From a virus, in IMG/VR virus record IMGVR_UViG_3300009126_000404, positions 119,843 through 183,842 of that record: DNA of 64,000 nucleotides. The stretch is one strand, 5' to 3'. Each line of letters begins with the position of its first letter. Position 1 is the stretch's first letter. This document shows, piece after piece, positions 43,026 through 50,761 of this stretch. Under the pieces are notes generated by a model. That model worked only from the letters and a program-made list of their open reading frames with translations. It did not search any database and was not told the DNA's origin. The translations under genes and the position numbers were made by a program.

Positions 43026-43328
43026 TTATTCTACTTTTTCTATTGTAACGTCTAACGGAAATTGATTCTGTCTTGCGTTAGTTATGGTTTCTACACATTT
43101 TTGTTCTGCTACTTCGTAGCTATATGTGCCTGCTATGCCGCGGCCCTTTTCGTGAACCTCAAGCATCACAGAGTTTGCTTCTTCTAAAGATCTATTAAAA
43201 ATATTCTGTAAAAGATTAACTACAAACTCCTGTGGAGTAGTATCATCATTAAGTAAAATAACATTATACCTTGACGGTAATTTTAATTTAACAATATCTG
43301 CTACGCCTTGTTCTGATGCTTGAGTCAT
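43026..43328 (-). CDS. clpS: ClpS N-degron adaptor
   Basis: 100 residues, full length. VILLNDDTTPQEFVV carries the Asp pair that binds the N-terminal residue, and EVHEKGRGIAG and EVAEQK complete the ClpS core. ClpS brings N-degron substrates to ClpA and inhibits ssrA degradation by ClpAP. The phage also has its own ClpA and ClpP. It follows hsp20 in the same operon. Confidence 0.93.
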   Translation of the reverse strand: MTQASEQGVADIVKLKLPSRYNVILLNDDTTPQEFVVNLLQNIFNRSLEEANSVMLEVHEKGRGIAGTYSYEVAEQKCVETITNARQNQFPLDVTIEKVE

Positions 43329-43337
43329 TTATTTACC

Positions 43338-43763
43338 TTAGTCTATTTTAATAGAACGTGGTTTCTTTTCATCTGGAATATTTTGTTCCAATGTGACTAC
43401 TAAGATACCATTGTCTAACTTAGACGATTTAACTTCTACATAATCAGCTAAACTAAATTCTCTTCTAAAGTTTCTAGTTCCTATGCCTTTATATAAATAT
43501 TCAATCTCTTCCTTGCTGTCTTTCTTTTCAGCATTGATTGAAAGTTGGTTACCGTCTTGTTCGACTTTTATTTCGTCTTTATCAAAGCCTGCGACTGCTA
43601 GGCTAATTGAATAACTACTGTCACTCACTTTTACAATATTGTAAGGTGGGTAACCGCCTGAAGTATTTGATGCAAACGTTGTAGTTAAGTCATCAAATAA
43701 TCTATCAAAGCCTATTGTAGCTTTATAAAAATCTGGAAGATTTAGTGTTGTTAGTCTTGTCAT
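43338..43763 (-). CDS. Hsp20/IbpA-type small heat-shock protein
   Basis: 141 residues. The alpha-crystallin core begins near NIVKVSDSSYSISLAVAGF and ends GILVVTLEQN, with the C-terminal PRSIKID holding an I-x-I-type tail. Hsp20 genes are common in T4-like marine phages. It heads the operon hsp20-clpS-amidotransferase-cytidylyltransferase-guaC. Confidence 0.92.
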   Translation of the reverse strand: MTRLTTLNLPDFYKATIGFDRLFDDLTTTFASNTSGGYPPYNIVKVSDSSYSISLAVAGFDKDEIKVEQDGNQLSINAEKKDSKEEIEYLYKGIGTRNFRREFSLADYVEVKSSKLDNGILVVTLEQNIPDEKKPRSIKID

Positions 43764-43847
43764 ATCTTTTCTCCTTTATTAAGCAAGATTTTTTAGAACC
43801 CTTTCGGCATTCTATGTATAACAGAAATCAGTTCTATTACACATTGT

Positions 43848-43855
43848 TATTTATG
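43848..43855 (-). promoter_or_regulatory. Late promoter CATAAATA of hsp20 operon
   Basis: CATAAATAACAAT is 84 nt upstream of the hsp20 ATG, in a gene-free stretch after rpsU. Confidence 0.55.
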
Positions 43856-43886
43856 CACAAATGCACATAAATTCAGTTAAAACGTA

Positions 43887-44144
43887 TTAATATAGTCTTT
43901 TTTTCTCTATAGTATCTTTCGCTATACGTCTACGATGTCTAGCACGTCCTGCGGCTTTTGCTTTAAGTCTTTTTTCTGTATTACTGATAAAGTATCTACG
44001 TTCACGTACTTCATTCATAATACCAGACTTTAAAACCATCTTTTTAAGTTTTCTAATGGCTTGTTCAACATTATTGTTTCTAACTATTACAGTTAGTCCA
44101 TCACCGGCTTGTTCGTCTCTATAGTTTTTCTTATATTTTCCCAT
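43887..44144 (-). CDS. rpsU: Ribosomal protein bS21
   Basis: 85 residues with the S21 core VIVRNNNVEQAIRKLKKMV, followed by RERRYF and a Lys/Arg-rich tail (KAAGRARHRRR). The length and extended tail suit alphaproteobacterial S21. S21 binds near the anti-Shine-Dalgarno end of 16S rRNA and affects mRNA selection; phage copies may exchange into host ribosomes. It is controlled by an operator-bearing sigma70 promoter. Confidence 0.93.
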   Translation of the reverse strand: MGKYKKNYRDEQAGDGLTVIVRNNNVEQAIRKLKKMVLKSGIMNEVRERRYFISNTEKRLKAKAAGRARHRRRIAKDTIEKKRLY

Positions 44145-44178
44145 ATTTATTCGTTTGTTTAATTATTAACTTACATAT

Positions 44179-44207
44179 AGTATAACGTAAGATTTCTTAC
44201 TTGTCAA
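44179..44207 (-). promoter_or_regulatory. Promoter-operator of rpsU
   Basis: TTGACA-N17-TATACT. The spacer holds the perfect palindrome GTAAGA-AA-TCTTAC (44187-44200), one base after the -35. Two other promoters here have the same layout. Confidence 0.8.
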
Positions 44208-44208
44208 C

Positions 44209-44236
44209 CATAAAAAACCCTTGTTATAGTGTTTTT
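44209..44236 (-). terminator. Weak terminator candidate after infC
   Basis: AAAAACAC and GGGTTTTTT form an imperfect hairpin ending in six T residues, right after the IF-3 stop. Confidence 0.35.
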
Positions 44237-44240
44237 AACA

Positions 44241-44777
44241 TTATTTTATACTTGATATTGTGCCCGATACTCTATTACTATGAGTAATAATTCTCTCATA
44301 TTCTACTTCTAAGGTATTTGCGAACAAATTTAACAATTCTTTTGCCATATTTTGTCTACCACGTTCTCTGCCACGTAAAATAACTGTGACTGTTACTTTG
44401 TTATTTTTATCCAAAAATTTACGAGCCATTTTAGCCTTAGTTTCCAAATCATGAGTATCAATGTTTATACCCATTCGTATTTCTTTAGTCTCAATAATAC
44501 TTTCACGTTGTTTCTTTTTAGCCAATTTGTCTCTTTGCTTTAACTCATATATATGTTTGTTTAATTCAGTTATTTTACAAACTGGTGGTGTTGCTCTTTC
44601 AGCAATTAACACTAAATCTAAACCTACATTTTGAGCTTCTTTTATTGCATCATTAATAGACAGTATTTGGTTGTTGCCGTCTGGAAAGGAAACTCTAACT
44701 GTGTTGTGTTTTATTCTTTCGTTAGCTATAACAAAAGGACCTTTATATCTTTTTTTAAAAGGCTTATTTCGATGCAT
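44241..44777 (-). CDS. infC: Translation initiation factor IF-3
   Basis: 178 residues, full length. The N-domain motif PFVIANERIKHNTVRV, linker with many Lys residues, and C-domain (KVTVTVILRGRER) are complete. IF-3 controls start-codon fidelity and subunit splitting. Here it starts with ATG, inside the clpX end. It is beside the phage S21 gene, so two translation factors acting at the 30S platform are neighbours. One phage gene in the window seems to use an ATT start. Confidence 0.93.
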   Translation of the reverse strand: MHRNKPFKKRYKGPFVIANERIKHNTVRVSFPDGNNQILSINDAIKEAQNVGLDLVLIAERATPPVCKITELNKHIYELKQRDKLAKKKQRESIIETKEIRMGINIDTHDLETKAKMARKFLDKNNKVTVTVILRGRERGRQNMAKELLNLFANTLEVEYERIITHSNRVSGTISSIK

Positions 44778-45981
44778 TATTAGTATTGATAAATTGTGGC
44801 TCTGCAGTTTTTAAAATCACTTGTTCATTTATAATAATTTTTCTTACACCTTGGTTATATAATTCTGGTAACTTATATTGCGTTTCAAGTAGTGCGTCAT
44901 CTAATATTTTACGTAATCCTCTTGCACCTAGTTCTTCTTTTATAGCAATATTAGCAATTTCTTCTAATGCTACTATTGTAAACTCTATTTGTATTTTGTC
45001 AAGTAAAAATAGCTCTTTTATTTGGTCTATTATAGAATCAGTGGGTTCTGTTAGTATTCTAGTTAAATCATGCTTATTTAACGAATTTAGCACGTTTACG
45101 CTAGGTAAACGCCCTACAAACTCAGGTATTAAACCGTATTTTATTAAATCTTTTGTTTGTAAATAGTCTTGCCAATTGTCTATCTTATCGTCTTTAGACT
45201 CATTAAAACCTATTCTTGACTTCCCTAATCTATTAATTACAACATCTTCTAAACCAATAAATGCACCACCAACTACAAATAGTATGTTGGTAGTATCAAT
45301 TTTTACTTTTTCTGGATTATGTTTCGGTTTGTTAGGAACATTTACTACTGTACCTTCCATGAGCTTTAAAAGGCTCTGTTGTACACCTTCACCTGAAACG
45401 TCCCTACTTAAACTAACATAGTCATTACGTTTGGCTTTTTTGTCTATTTCATCAACATATATAATTCCTTGCTCAGTTAATTGTATATTATAATCTGCGG
45501 CTTGAAATAATTTATGTATTAGTACTTCTGCATCTTCTCCTGCATACCCACTTTCAGTAATAGTTGTAGCATCTGTAATAACCATAGGCACACCTAAAAA
45601 CTTTGAAAGTGTTTGCGCCATTAATGTTTTACCAGTTCCTGTGGGTCCTGCAAGTAAAACATTACTTTTTGTTAAGTTAGTTTCTGTGTTAGATGTAATT
45701 CTTTTATAATGATTGTATATCGCTACACTTAATGTCTTTTTTGCACGGTCCTGACTAATAACATGCCTATTTAAATCATCATGTATTTCTCTAGGTGTAG
45801 GAACTTCAAATGGTTTATTAATAACAGTGGTTGTAATTACTGGTTCATTTGTAACAATGCCATGACAGAGCTTTACACATTCACTACAAATATGGGTACC
45901 ATTTTCACCTGCTAATAGTTTTTTTACTTGTGTTGCGTCTTTATTGCAGAAATTGCAAATTGTGGCAGTACTAGATTTCAT
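44764..45981 (-). CDS. clpX: ClpX AAA+ unfoldase
   Basis: 405 residues. The C4 zinc-binding domain (CNFC and CSEC, residues 9-37), Walker A AGPTGTGKTLMA, Walker B IIYVDEIDK and sensor regions are complete. SRIGFNE supplies the IGF loop for docking on ClpP. The pore-1 loop reads GYAG instead of the usual GYVG, and the RKH loop is represented by PKH. ClpX degrades ssrA-tagged proteins with ClpP. It is followed by infC and lies in the long late operon from 48.3 kb. Confidence 0.95.
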   Translation of the reverse strand: MKSSTATICNFCNKDATQVKKLLAGENGTHICSECVKLCHGIVTNEPVITTTVINKPFEVPTPREIHDDLNRHVISQDRAKKTLSVAIYNHYKRITSNTETNLTKSNVLLAGPTGTGKTLMAQTLSKFLGVPMVITDATTITESGYAGEDAEVLIHKLFQAADYNIQLTEQGIIYVDEIDKKAKRNDYVSLSRDVSGEGVQQSLLKLMEGTVVNVPNKPKHNPEKVKIDTTNILFVVGGAFIGLEDVVINRLGKSRIGFNESKDDKIDNWQDYLQTKDLIKYGLIPEFVGRLPSVNVLNSLNKHDLTRILTEPTDSIIDQIKELFLLDKIQIEFTIVALEEIANIAIKEELGARGLRKILDDALLETQYKLPELYNQGVRKIIINEQVILKTAEPQFINTNNASK

Positions 45982-46433
45982 TAAAGTTTTTCATTAATAT
46001 ATTCTGGGCTCATTTGTACTTTTATATAATTATTAATGTCAGTTAATGACCTAACAACTAAATTAGTACCTGTAGCATTAATTAATTTTACAGTTTCCCT
46101 TCTTTTATATTTATCGCTGTAAAATAGTACTGTATTTTGTGATTCTTTTGATTTTAATAAACCTGTCATGATATCTTCCCATGCACACGTATCTACATCA
46201 ATAATCATAAAATCACATGTTTTGGAATTATTCCATATCCAAGGTAATGTCCCTGAATTAGTTTTTTTATCTTGTACTAGGAAAACAATACTTGTTGCTA
46301 TAAGTTTTTCAAATAATTCTTTTATTGAAGAAATTAAATCATTGTTAGTGCTTGAAACCATAATACTTATTCCATGTTCTGTCATGTAAAGATCTGGTGG
46401 CGTTACAGTGTAACTGCTATTGTCTAATTTCAT
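45981..46433 (-). CDS. Unknown 150-aa phage protein
   Basis: Begins MKLDNSSYTVTPPDLYMTEH. The layout of alternating strands and helices (CDFMIIDVDTCAWEDIMTG) suggests a response-regulator-like or Rossmann-like fold, but no family is recognised. The TPPDLYM start recalls T4-like cyanophage proteins. It overlaps clpX by TAATG. Confidence 0.6.
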   Translation of the reverse strand: MKLDNSSYTVTPPDLYMTEHGISIMVSSTNNDLISSIKELFEKLIATSIVFLVQDKKTNSGTLPWIWNNSKTCDFMIIDVDTCAWEDIMTGLLKSKESQNTVLFYSDKYKRRETVKLINATGTNLVVRSLTDINNYIKVQMSPEYINEKL

Positions 46434-47954
46434 TTAAATCTTCTTTTGTTGTTTTAAAAGTTTATATTCGTCATTTAAATCATACTGCTTTGGGTCAATA
46501 AGATACTTTCTACTACCGTGACTGTCAATGACATACTCTCTGCCTTTTTCGTCGACATGTACTACGTCTTTATCTTCATTAGAACCTATTAATGTTTCAT
46601 GTATTTTATCTTGAACAATAGGTTTTTCGGGAGCTTCGCTGTGTTTCTTAATACCCAAATCATTTTTCTTAGTACGGGTGACATCTTTTCCACCTGTACT
46701 AGTTTTACTTTTTTTGGGGGGTTGTGGTTGGGGTTTCTGTGGTTGATATCTTTCATTTGTTTCCTTTAATTGAAGTTTTCTTAGTCCTGATACACCTCCA
46801 AGAACAAGTGCTATTGCTAATGGGTCAAATACTGCTACTAATATTAATATAACATAGCGAACTGTGTCTTCGAGAACACTTCTTGTTGCGGCTTCGCCAT
46901 ATACTAATTCTGCAATATATTTAACAGGTCCTACTTCTGCTTCTAATTGTCTACTTTCGCCTTCTAATTCATACTTTGAATTATATAGTTCATCTAACTT
47001 AATTTCAGAACTTAAAATTAAATTACGTTGTATTTCTATTAATGCTGTATTATCTTCTTGTTGTCCTTGGCCTAGTTGTGCTCTAAGTCTAGTAATTAAT
47101 GCATTAGAATCTGAAATTTGTTGTTCTGCTATCATTCTAATTCTTTTAATTTCAGCTCTAGCATTTTCTGTAACAGAATTGTCAAATTCTGACCTAACTT
47201 TATTTAACATGAAAACCGCCAAACGTCTAGCCTGAAAACTATCTTCTTTCCATATTCTTAATGCTTCTCTAGTGTTCCAACCAATACGACCGTCTTGTGT
47301 AACACCTAATAATCCTTGCATTTTTTCAACTTCGCCATTTACAGAATATTCATCTAGTAATGCTTGTTTTTTATCAATTTTGGCTATTTCGTTTTCAAAC
47401 GGTTTTATAGCATTTGCTTTGGCTTCAGCCTCTGCTATTATAATTGCATTTTGTTCATCAATTGATGGTTGTACGCCACTGTATGCTGTATTAATTCTTT
47501 CTTGCTCTATACGTATTTTTTCTTGTATTCCTTCATCTTTAGTATCATCTACTGTCTCTAGTTTGATAATTTTATCATCTGCTTTAGTAATAATTACTTT
47601 ATTTCGAACAATGCTTTCTTCTATACGTTCAATTTGAGCAACGTTCTCACTGGCCGCACTAGTTTGTTCAATATGTGCTTTACTTAAAAATCCAAAAATA
47701 CCCATGCTTGTAATAAACATAAGCAAAATTACGGCTATAGTGAGATATGACTTAATAAGAATGGGTGCTGATTTCCAGTTCAAGTGCAACCAGACAGCTG
47801 ATGTCAACTTGCCTACTTCTAGCACAGTACCCATGATAATAATCGGAATTACTGCACTGGCAAAAATAGCAACTAAGCCAACAATGCTGTAGTAGGCCGC
47901 TACTGCACTAATTATCAGAGCTACCAATACTGTCCAAATGCCAAATATCTTCAT
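46434..47954 (-). CDS. Polytopic membrane protein with long coiled coil
   Basis: ATG 47954 is chosen because it follows the previous stop and a GGAAAA site; the longer frame starts inside the nuclease gene. The 506-residue protein has three N-terminal membrane segments (ending SMGIFGFLSKAH), a coiled coil of about 250 residues, a further segment near residue 360 (YVILILVAVFDPLAIALVLG), and a Lys/Pro-rich tail. It matches a conserved T4-like marine phage membrane protein, from memory. Function unknown. Confidence 0.65.
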   Translation of the reverse strand: MKIFGIWTVLVALIISAVAAYYSIVGLVAIFASAVIPIIIMGTVLEVGKLTSAVWLHLNWKSAPILIKSYLTIAVILLMFITSMGIFGFLSKAHIEQTSAASENVAQIERIEESIVRNKVIITKADDKIIKLETVDDTKDEGIQEKIRIEQERINTAYSGVQPSIDEQNAIIIAEAEAKANAIKPFENEIAKIDKKQALLDEYSVNGEVEKMQGLLGVTQDGRIGWNTREALRIWKEDSFQARRLAVFMLNKVRSEFDNSVTENARAEIKRIRMIAEQQISDSNALITRLRAQLGQGQQEDNTALIEIQRNLILSSEIKLDELYNSKYELEGESRQLEAEVGPVKYIAELVYGEAATRSVLEDTVRYVILILVAVFDPLAIALVLGGVSGLRKLQLKETNERYQPQKPQPQPPKKSKTSTGGKDVTRTKKNDLGIKKHSEAPEKPIVQDKIHETLIGSNEDKDVVHVDEKGREYVIDSHGSRKYLIDPKQYDLNDEYKLLKQQKKI

Positions 47955-47955
47955 A

Positions 47956-48309
47956 TTATTTTCCGATGTTATAACGTGTTGCAAGTCCTTCATTGACTAG
48001 CAATTCGTTTATACAAACCTCATTGTCTTTTTCGTCGACAATATATATTTTACCAAGTATACGACCATACTTTCCTCGTTTATTAAGCATAGTTTCTACT
48101 TTAAATTCTTTTGTCAAAAGTCCTATAAGTCGTTGTTTAACGTCAAGACCCTGTTGTTTGGTTTCAACATTTTTAGACCTACTATCAGGAGTATCTATTC
48201 CGAATAGTTTTAATCGTTGTTTGATTATTATGTCAAACCCTAGATCAATATTTATGTCCAAAGTATCACCATTTATAACTCTTACAAGTTTCGCTTTATA
48301 TGTGTACAT
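47956..48309 (-). CDS. Staphylococcal nuclease-like protein, cytoplasmic
   Basis: 117 residues. RVINGDTLDINIDLG and RLKLFGIDTPDS provide the metal-binding Asp and nucleotide-binding Arg regions, and KRGKYGRILGK the second Arg. There is no signal peptide, unlike the second such gene at 60.9 kb. It may digest host nucleic acid. It heads the operon that includes clpX and infC. Confidence 0.8.
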   Translation of the reverse strand: MYTYKAKLVRVINGDTLDINIDLGFDIIIKQRLKLFGIDTPDSRSKNVETKQQGLDVKQRLIGLLTKEFKVETMLNKRGKYGRILGKIYIVDEKDNEVCINELLVNEGLATRYNIGK

Positions 48310-48352
48310 ACATTCCTTCACTTAAATAAACAGTTATATTTGAACTGCTATA

Positions 48353-48360
48353 TATTTATT
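48353..48360 (-). promoter_or_regulatory. Late promoter AATAAATA of nuclease-clpX-infC operon
   Basis: AATAAATATATAG lies 43 nt before ATG 48309. The leader holds the inverted repeat CAGTT/AACTG before an AAGGA site. Confidence 0.55.
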
Positions 48361-48383
48361 CGAAATTTGATAGAATTAATATA

Positions 48384-49073
48384 CTATGTTTTAGTATTCT
48401 TCCTTAACCATGCTTTAGCGGCTCTATTTGCTGGTGGAGTATTTAAAAATTTAAGAATTTCTTTATAAACTTTAGTAAAATTCTGTTCACGAGCAGGGTC
48501 TTCTAGCCCACCACTATTATCAATAACATAAAACCTTGAAGCTCCAAATATCTGTTGAAATTTCATAAGATTTTGTTGTACACGTTGCCACATCTTAGAT
48601 ACCATTTCTGGTGGTATTGTTCTGGCACGATCTGCGTTGCGTTGTAATGCAACTTCTTCACTTGTATTAACAAACAACATCATTGTATCGTATCCTAGAG
48701 CATCTAAATCCTTCTTAGAAGATATGACTTTAGAAATTTCTCTACCTGTACCGTCAATAATTAATCCTAAACGACCATCTAAATATAGTTCTTCTCTTTT
48801 TTTAGTAATCTCTTTTGCACGATCACGTACTTCTTGACCTTTTTCACTTCCGACTACTTCTGGATCACTTAAATCCATATTGTGTTTTTTAGCCAAAAAT
48901 TCATATGCCATATCACTATTAATCTGACTTAGGCCAAAACCTTTTAATAATTTATCAGCCGTATAGCTCTTTCCAGAGCCAGGGCCACCAGCTAAGAATA
49001 TTGCTTTAAATATATGAGGATCGTTTGGACCTTCAATAATCTGCTCTTGTTCTAAAATATCATGTATCTTCAT
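48384..49073 (-). CDS. P-loop kinase (zeta-toxin-like) with leader
   Basis: 229 residues beginning MKIHDILEQEQIIEGP, the shared leader, followed by Walker A LAGGPGSGKSYTADK. LIIDGTGRE fits the Walker B position and RNADRARTIPPEMV the lid region. Zeta-toxin-like or polynucleotide-kinase-like enzymes match this architecture. T4-like marine phages carry such kinases, from memory. Substrate unknown. The late promoter lies 5 nt before ATG. Confidence 0.7.
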   Translation of the reverse strand: MKIHDILEQEQIIEGPNDPHIFKAIFLAGGPGSGKSYTADKLLKGFGLSQINSDMAYEFLAKKHNMDLSDPEVVGSEKGQEVRDRAKEITKKREELYLDGRLGLIIDGTGREISKVISSKKDLDALGYDTMMLFVNTSEEVALQRNADRARTIPPEMVSKMWQRVQQNLMKFQQIFGASRFYVIDNSGGLEDPAREQNFTKVYKEILKFLNTPPANRAAKAWLRKNTKT

Positions 49074-49078
49074 ACTAC

Positions 49079-49086
49079 TATTTAGT
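49079..49086 (-). promoter_or_regulatory. Late promoter ACTAAATA, 5 nt before ATG
   Basis: ACTAAATA-GTAGT-ATG with no Shine-Dalgarno sequence; one more mismatch to consensus than its sisters. Confidence 0.5.
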
Positions 49087-49108
49087 ATATAATAATGATA
49101 TGATTATA

Positions 49109-49696
49109 TTATGCTTTTCGAGAGATTACTCTATCTGCGAGACCAAAATCAACGGCTTCTTGTGCTGACAAATAGTTATCACGTTCCATTGCTTCTCTTA
49201 ATTCGTCATATTTTTTGCCTGCACTATTATGCTTTTCATAGATTCTAGTGAGATTTTCTTTTATTTTAATGATTTCTGCAACTTGGATTTCCATGTCTGT
49301 AGCTTGTCCACCTGCACCACCTTTTGGTTGATGAATCATTGTACGAGCATTTGGTAATATTAAACGTTTACCAGGTTCGCCTGCCATAGCAAGGAAACTA
49401 CCCATACTACACGCCTGACCTAAAACAATTGTGCTTACTGGTGATTTAATAAACTGCATTGTATCATAAATTCCAAGTCCTGCTGTTATTCCTCCGCCTG
49501 GACTATTAATGTAAAAATTAATATCTTCTGCTGAATTTGCTGATTCTAAGAATAGCATTTGTGCAACCACTAGGTTTGCGGTATGATCTGTTACTTCTCC
49601 ATTAAGCATTACAATACGATCTTTAAGCAAACGACTGTAAATATCGTATGCACGTTCGCCTCTGCCTGTTGTCTCAATTACTGTTGGTATTAACAT
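49109..49696 (-). CDS. clpP: ClpP protease subunit
   Basis: 195 residues, full length. Catalytic Ser in [11 protein letters not shown] (usually GQAASMG), His in [15 protein letters not shown] and Asp in the C-terminal half ([15 protein letters not shown] region) fit the triad. ClpP forms the barrel protease used by ClpX and ClpA, both also encoded here. It has the only perfect TATAAATA promoter of a protein gene in the window. Confidence 0.95.
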   Translation of the reverse strand: MLIPTVIETTGRGERAYDIYSRLLKDRIVMLNGEVTDHTANLVVAQMLFLESANSAEDINFYINSPGGGITAGLGIYDTMQFIKSPVSTIVLGQACSMGSFLAMAGEPGKRLILPNARTMIHQPKGGAGGQATDMEIQVAEIIKIKENLTRIYEKHNSAGKKYDELREAMERDNYLSAQEAVDFGLADRVISRKA

Positions 49697-49712
49697 ATTA
49701 TCTCCTATGTGT

Positions 49713-50561
49713 TTATTTATATTTTACTTGTAAATCCATAATTATACTATAACGATCTCCTAAATCTTCTTGTGGATTGTGCTTCGTTCCGTGATATGTT
49801 GGTATCCATCCACTTTGTTCTGCATGTTCAGAATGCATCCATAACATTTTATTCTTTGTAAGATCTGTAATCATATTTCGTTCTTTCGTTTTAGTATTTT
49901 TTGCATAAAACTCTGAATAGTTTTCACCTAAGTGTAAACCACCCAAGGTTTCATCACAATGTTCTCTTCCAAATCGTTTAGAATTATGTTTTCTATGTTC
50001 TACACGATTTTTTTCTGTAGCACTAGGAGTATTATACTTGATAATCATTAATTTGTAAAGGATTAAATCTTCCCATAATTCTGATTGATCAGAATAATTT
50101 TGATACAAGTAATGTTCTAAAACTGGCTTAAAGTCTTTATGCATTTCTATAAAATAACTAAGTTCAGCTGGTATAAGGGAATTGATTTCCTCTTCTGACC
50201 ACGAATACAAGTATATTTTACTTCTTTGTACTACATCTGGCGATTTAACATCATCATTATGTGACATCCATGAATCAGGACCAGCTATATAATCAAGATC
50301 CCATCCAAAAGCATTGCCAGAATGAAGATATGAATAAATTTTGTTTGGAATAACATCATCTTCCCATTCTTTGATTTCTTGTTTAGTATTATGTTTTTTA
50401 AAAAAATCAATATCTACAATATCATGTAATTTTTTTGCTACTTCAAACCTATCTGCATATTTTGAAGATAACAATGTAGAATCAGCAACAGGCCATGAAC
50501 CTTGTTGCTGATGGTTTTGTAATTCTTCGTATGTGAAAAGATTATGTCTTGTTTTCGACAT
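49713..50561 (-). CDS. Putative 2OG-type oxygenase, uncertain
   Basis: 282 residues. The C-terminal third has [15 protein letters not shown], where H-x-D/E could bind iron, then [17 protein letters not shown] and RYSIIMDLQ, which could hold the distal His and Arg. The N-terminal 180 residues are helical and unrecognised. The assignment rests on this pattern only. Confidence 0.45.
   Translation of the reverse strand: MSKTRHNLFTYEELQNHQQQGSWPVADSTLLSSKYADRFEVAKKLHDIVDIDFFKKHNTKQEIKEWEDDVIPNKIYSYLHSGNAFGWDLDYIAGPDSWMSHNDDVKSPDVVQRSKIYLYSWSEEEINSLIPAELSYFIEMHKDFKPVLEHYLYQNYSDQSELWEDLILYKLMIIKYNTPSATEKNRVEHRKHNSKRFGREHCDETLGGLHLGENYSEFYAKNTKTKERNMITDLTKNKMLWMHSEHAEQSGWIPTYHGTKHNPQEDLGDRYSIIMDLQVKYK
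49714..49721 (-). promoter_or_regulatory. Consensus late promoter TATAAATA of clpP
   Basis: Exact match to the T4 late consensus, 17 nt before ATG 49696, followed by AGGAG. Confidence 0.75.
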
Positions 50562-50757
50562 CTACGACTTTAACCTTCGTTATCTTAGCATCTCCGGTAG
50601 TAGGGTTCTTCTCTACTGTAATATGTCCGGTTGCCTCGAGAAGTTTAAGAGTAGACTCCATTCCTTCTATTAATCCTTGTTTATAGCCTGATTTGTGATT
50701 AAAATATGCACAGGCAATAGTAAATCCAACAAGTAATAAAATTAGGTCGATGCTCAT
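50542..50757 (-). CDS. Small membrane protein (71 aa)
   Basis: ATG 50757 gives MSIDLILLLVGFTIACAYF, a membrane helix, then a short cytoplasmic part with two beta strands. An in-frame earlier start at 50784 would overlap the upstream gene. GGAGG lies upstream. Unknown. Confidence 0.6.
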   Translation of the reverse strand: MSIDLILLLVGFTIACAYFNHKSGYKQGLIEGMESTLKLLEATGHITVEKNPTTGDAKITKVKVVDVENKT

Positions 50758-50761
50758 ATAA

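Noticed and set aside
43018-43028. ATTAAATA directly before the amidotransferase ATG
   Set aside because: No spacer remains between octamer and ATG and the gene lies inside an operon; probably AT-rich chance.
44144-44155. Late-promoter octamer AATAAATA at the rpsU start
   Set aside because: It overlaps the ATG itself, so it could not make a usable transcript for rpsU; the real promoter is the sigma70-type one at 44.2 kb.
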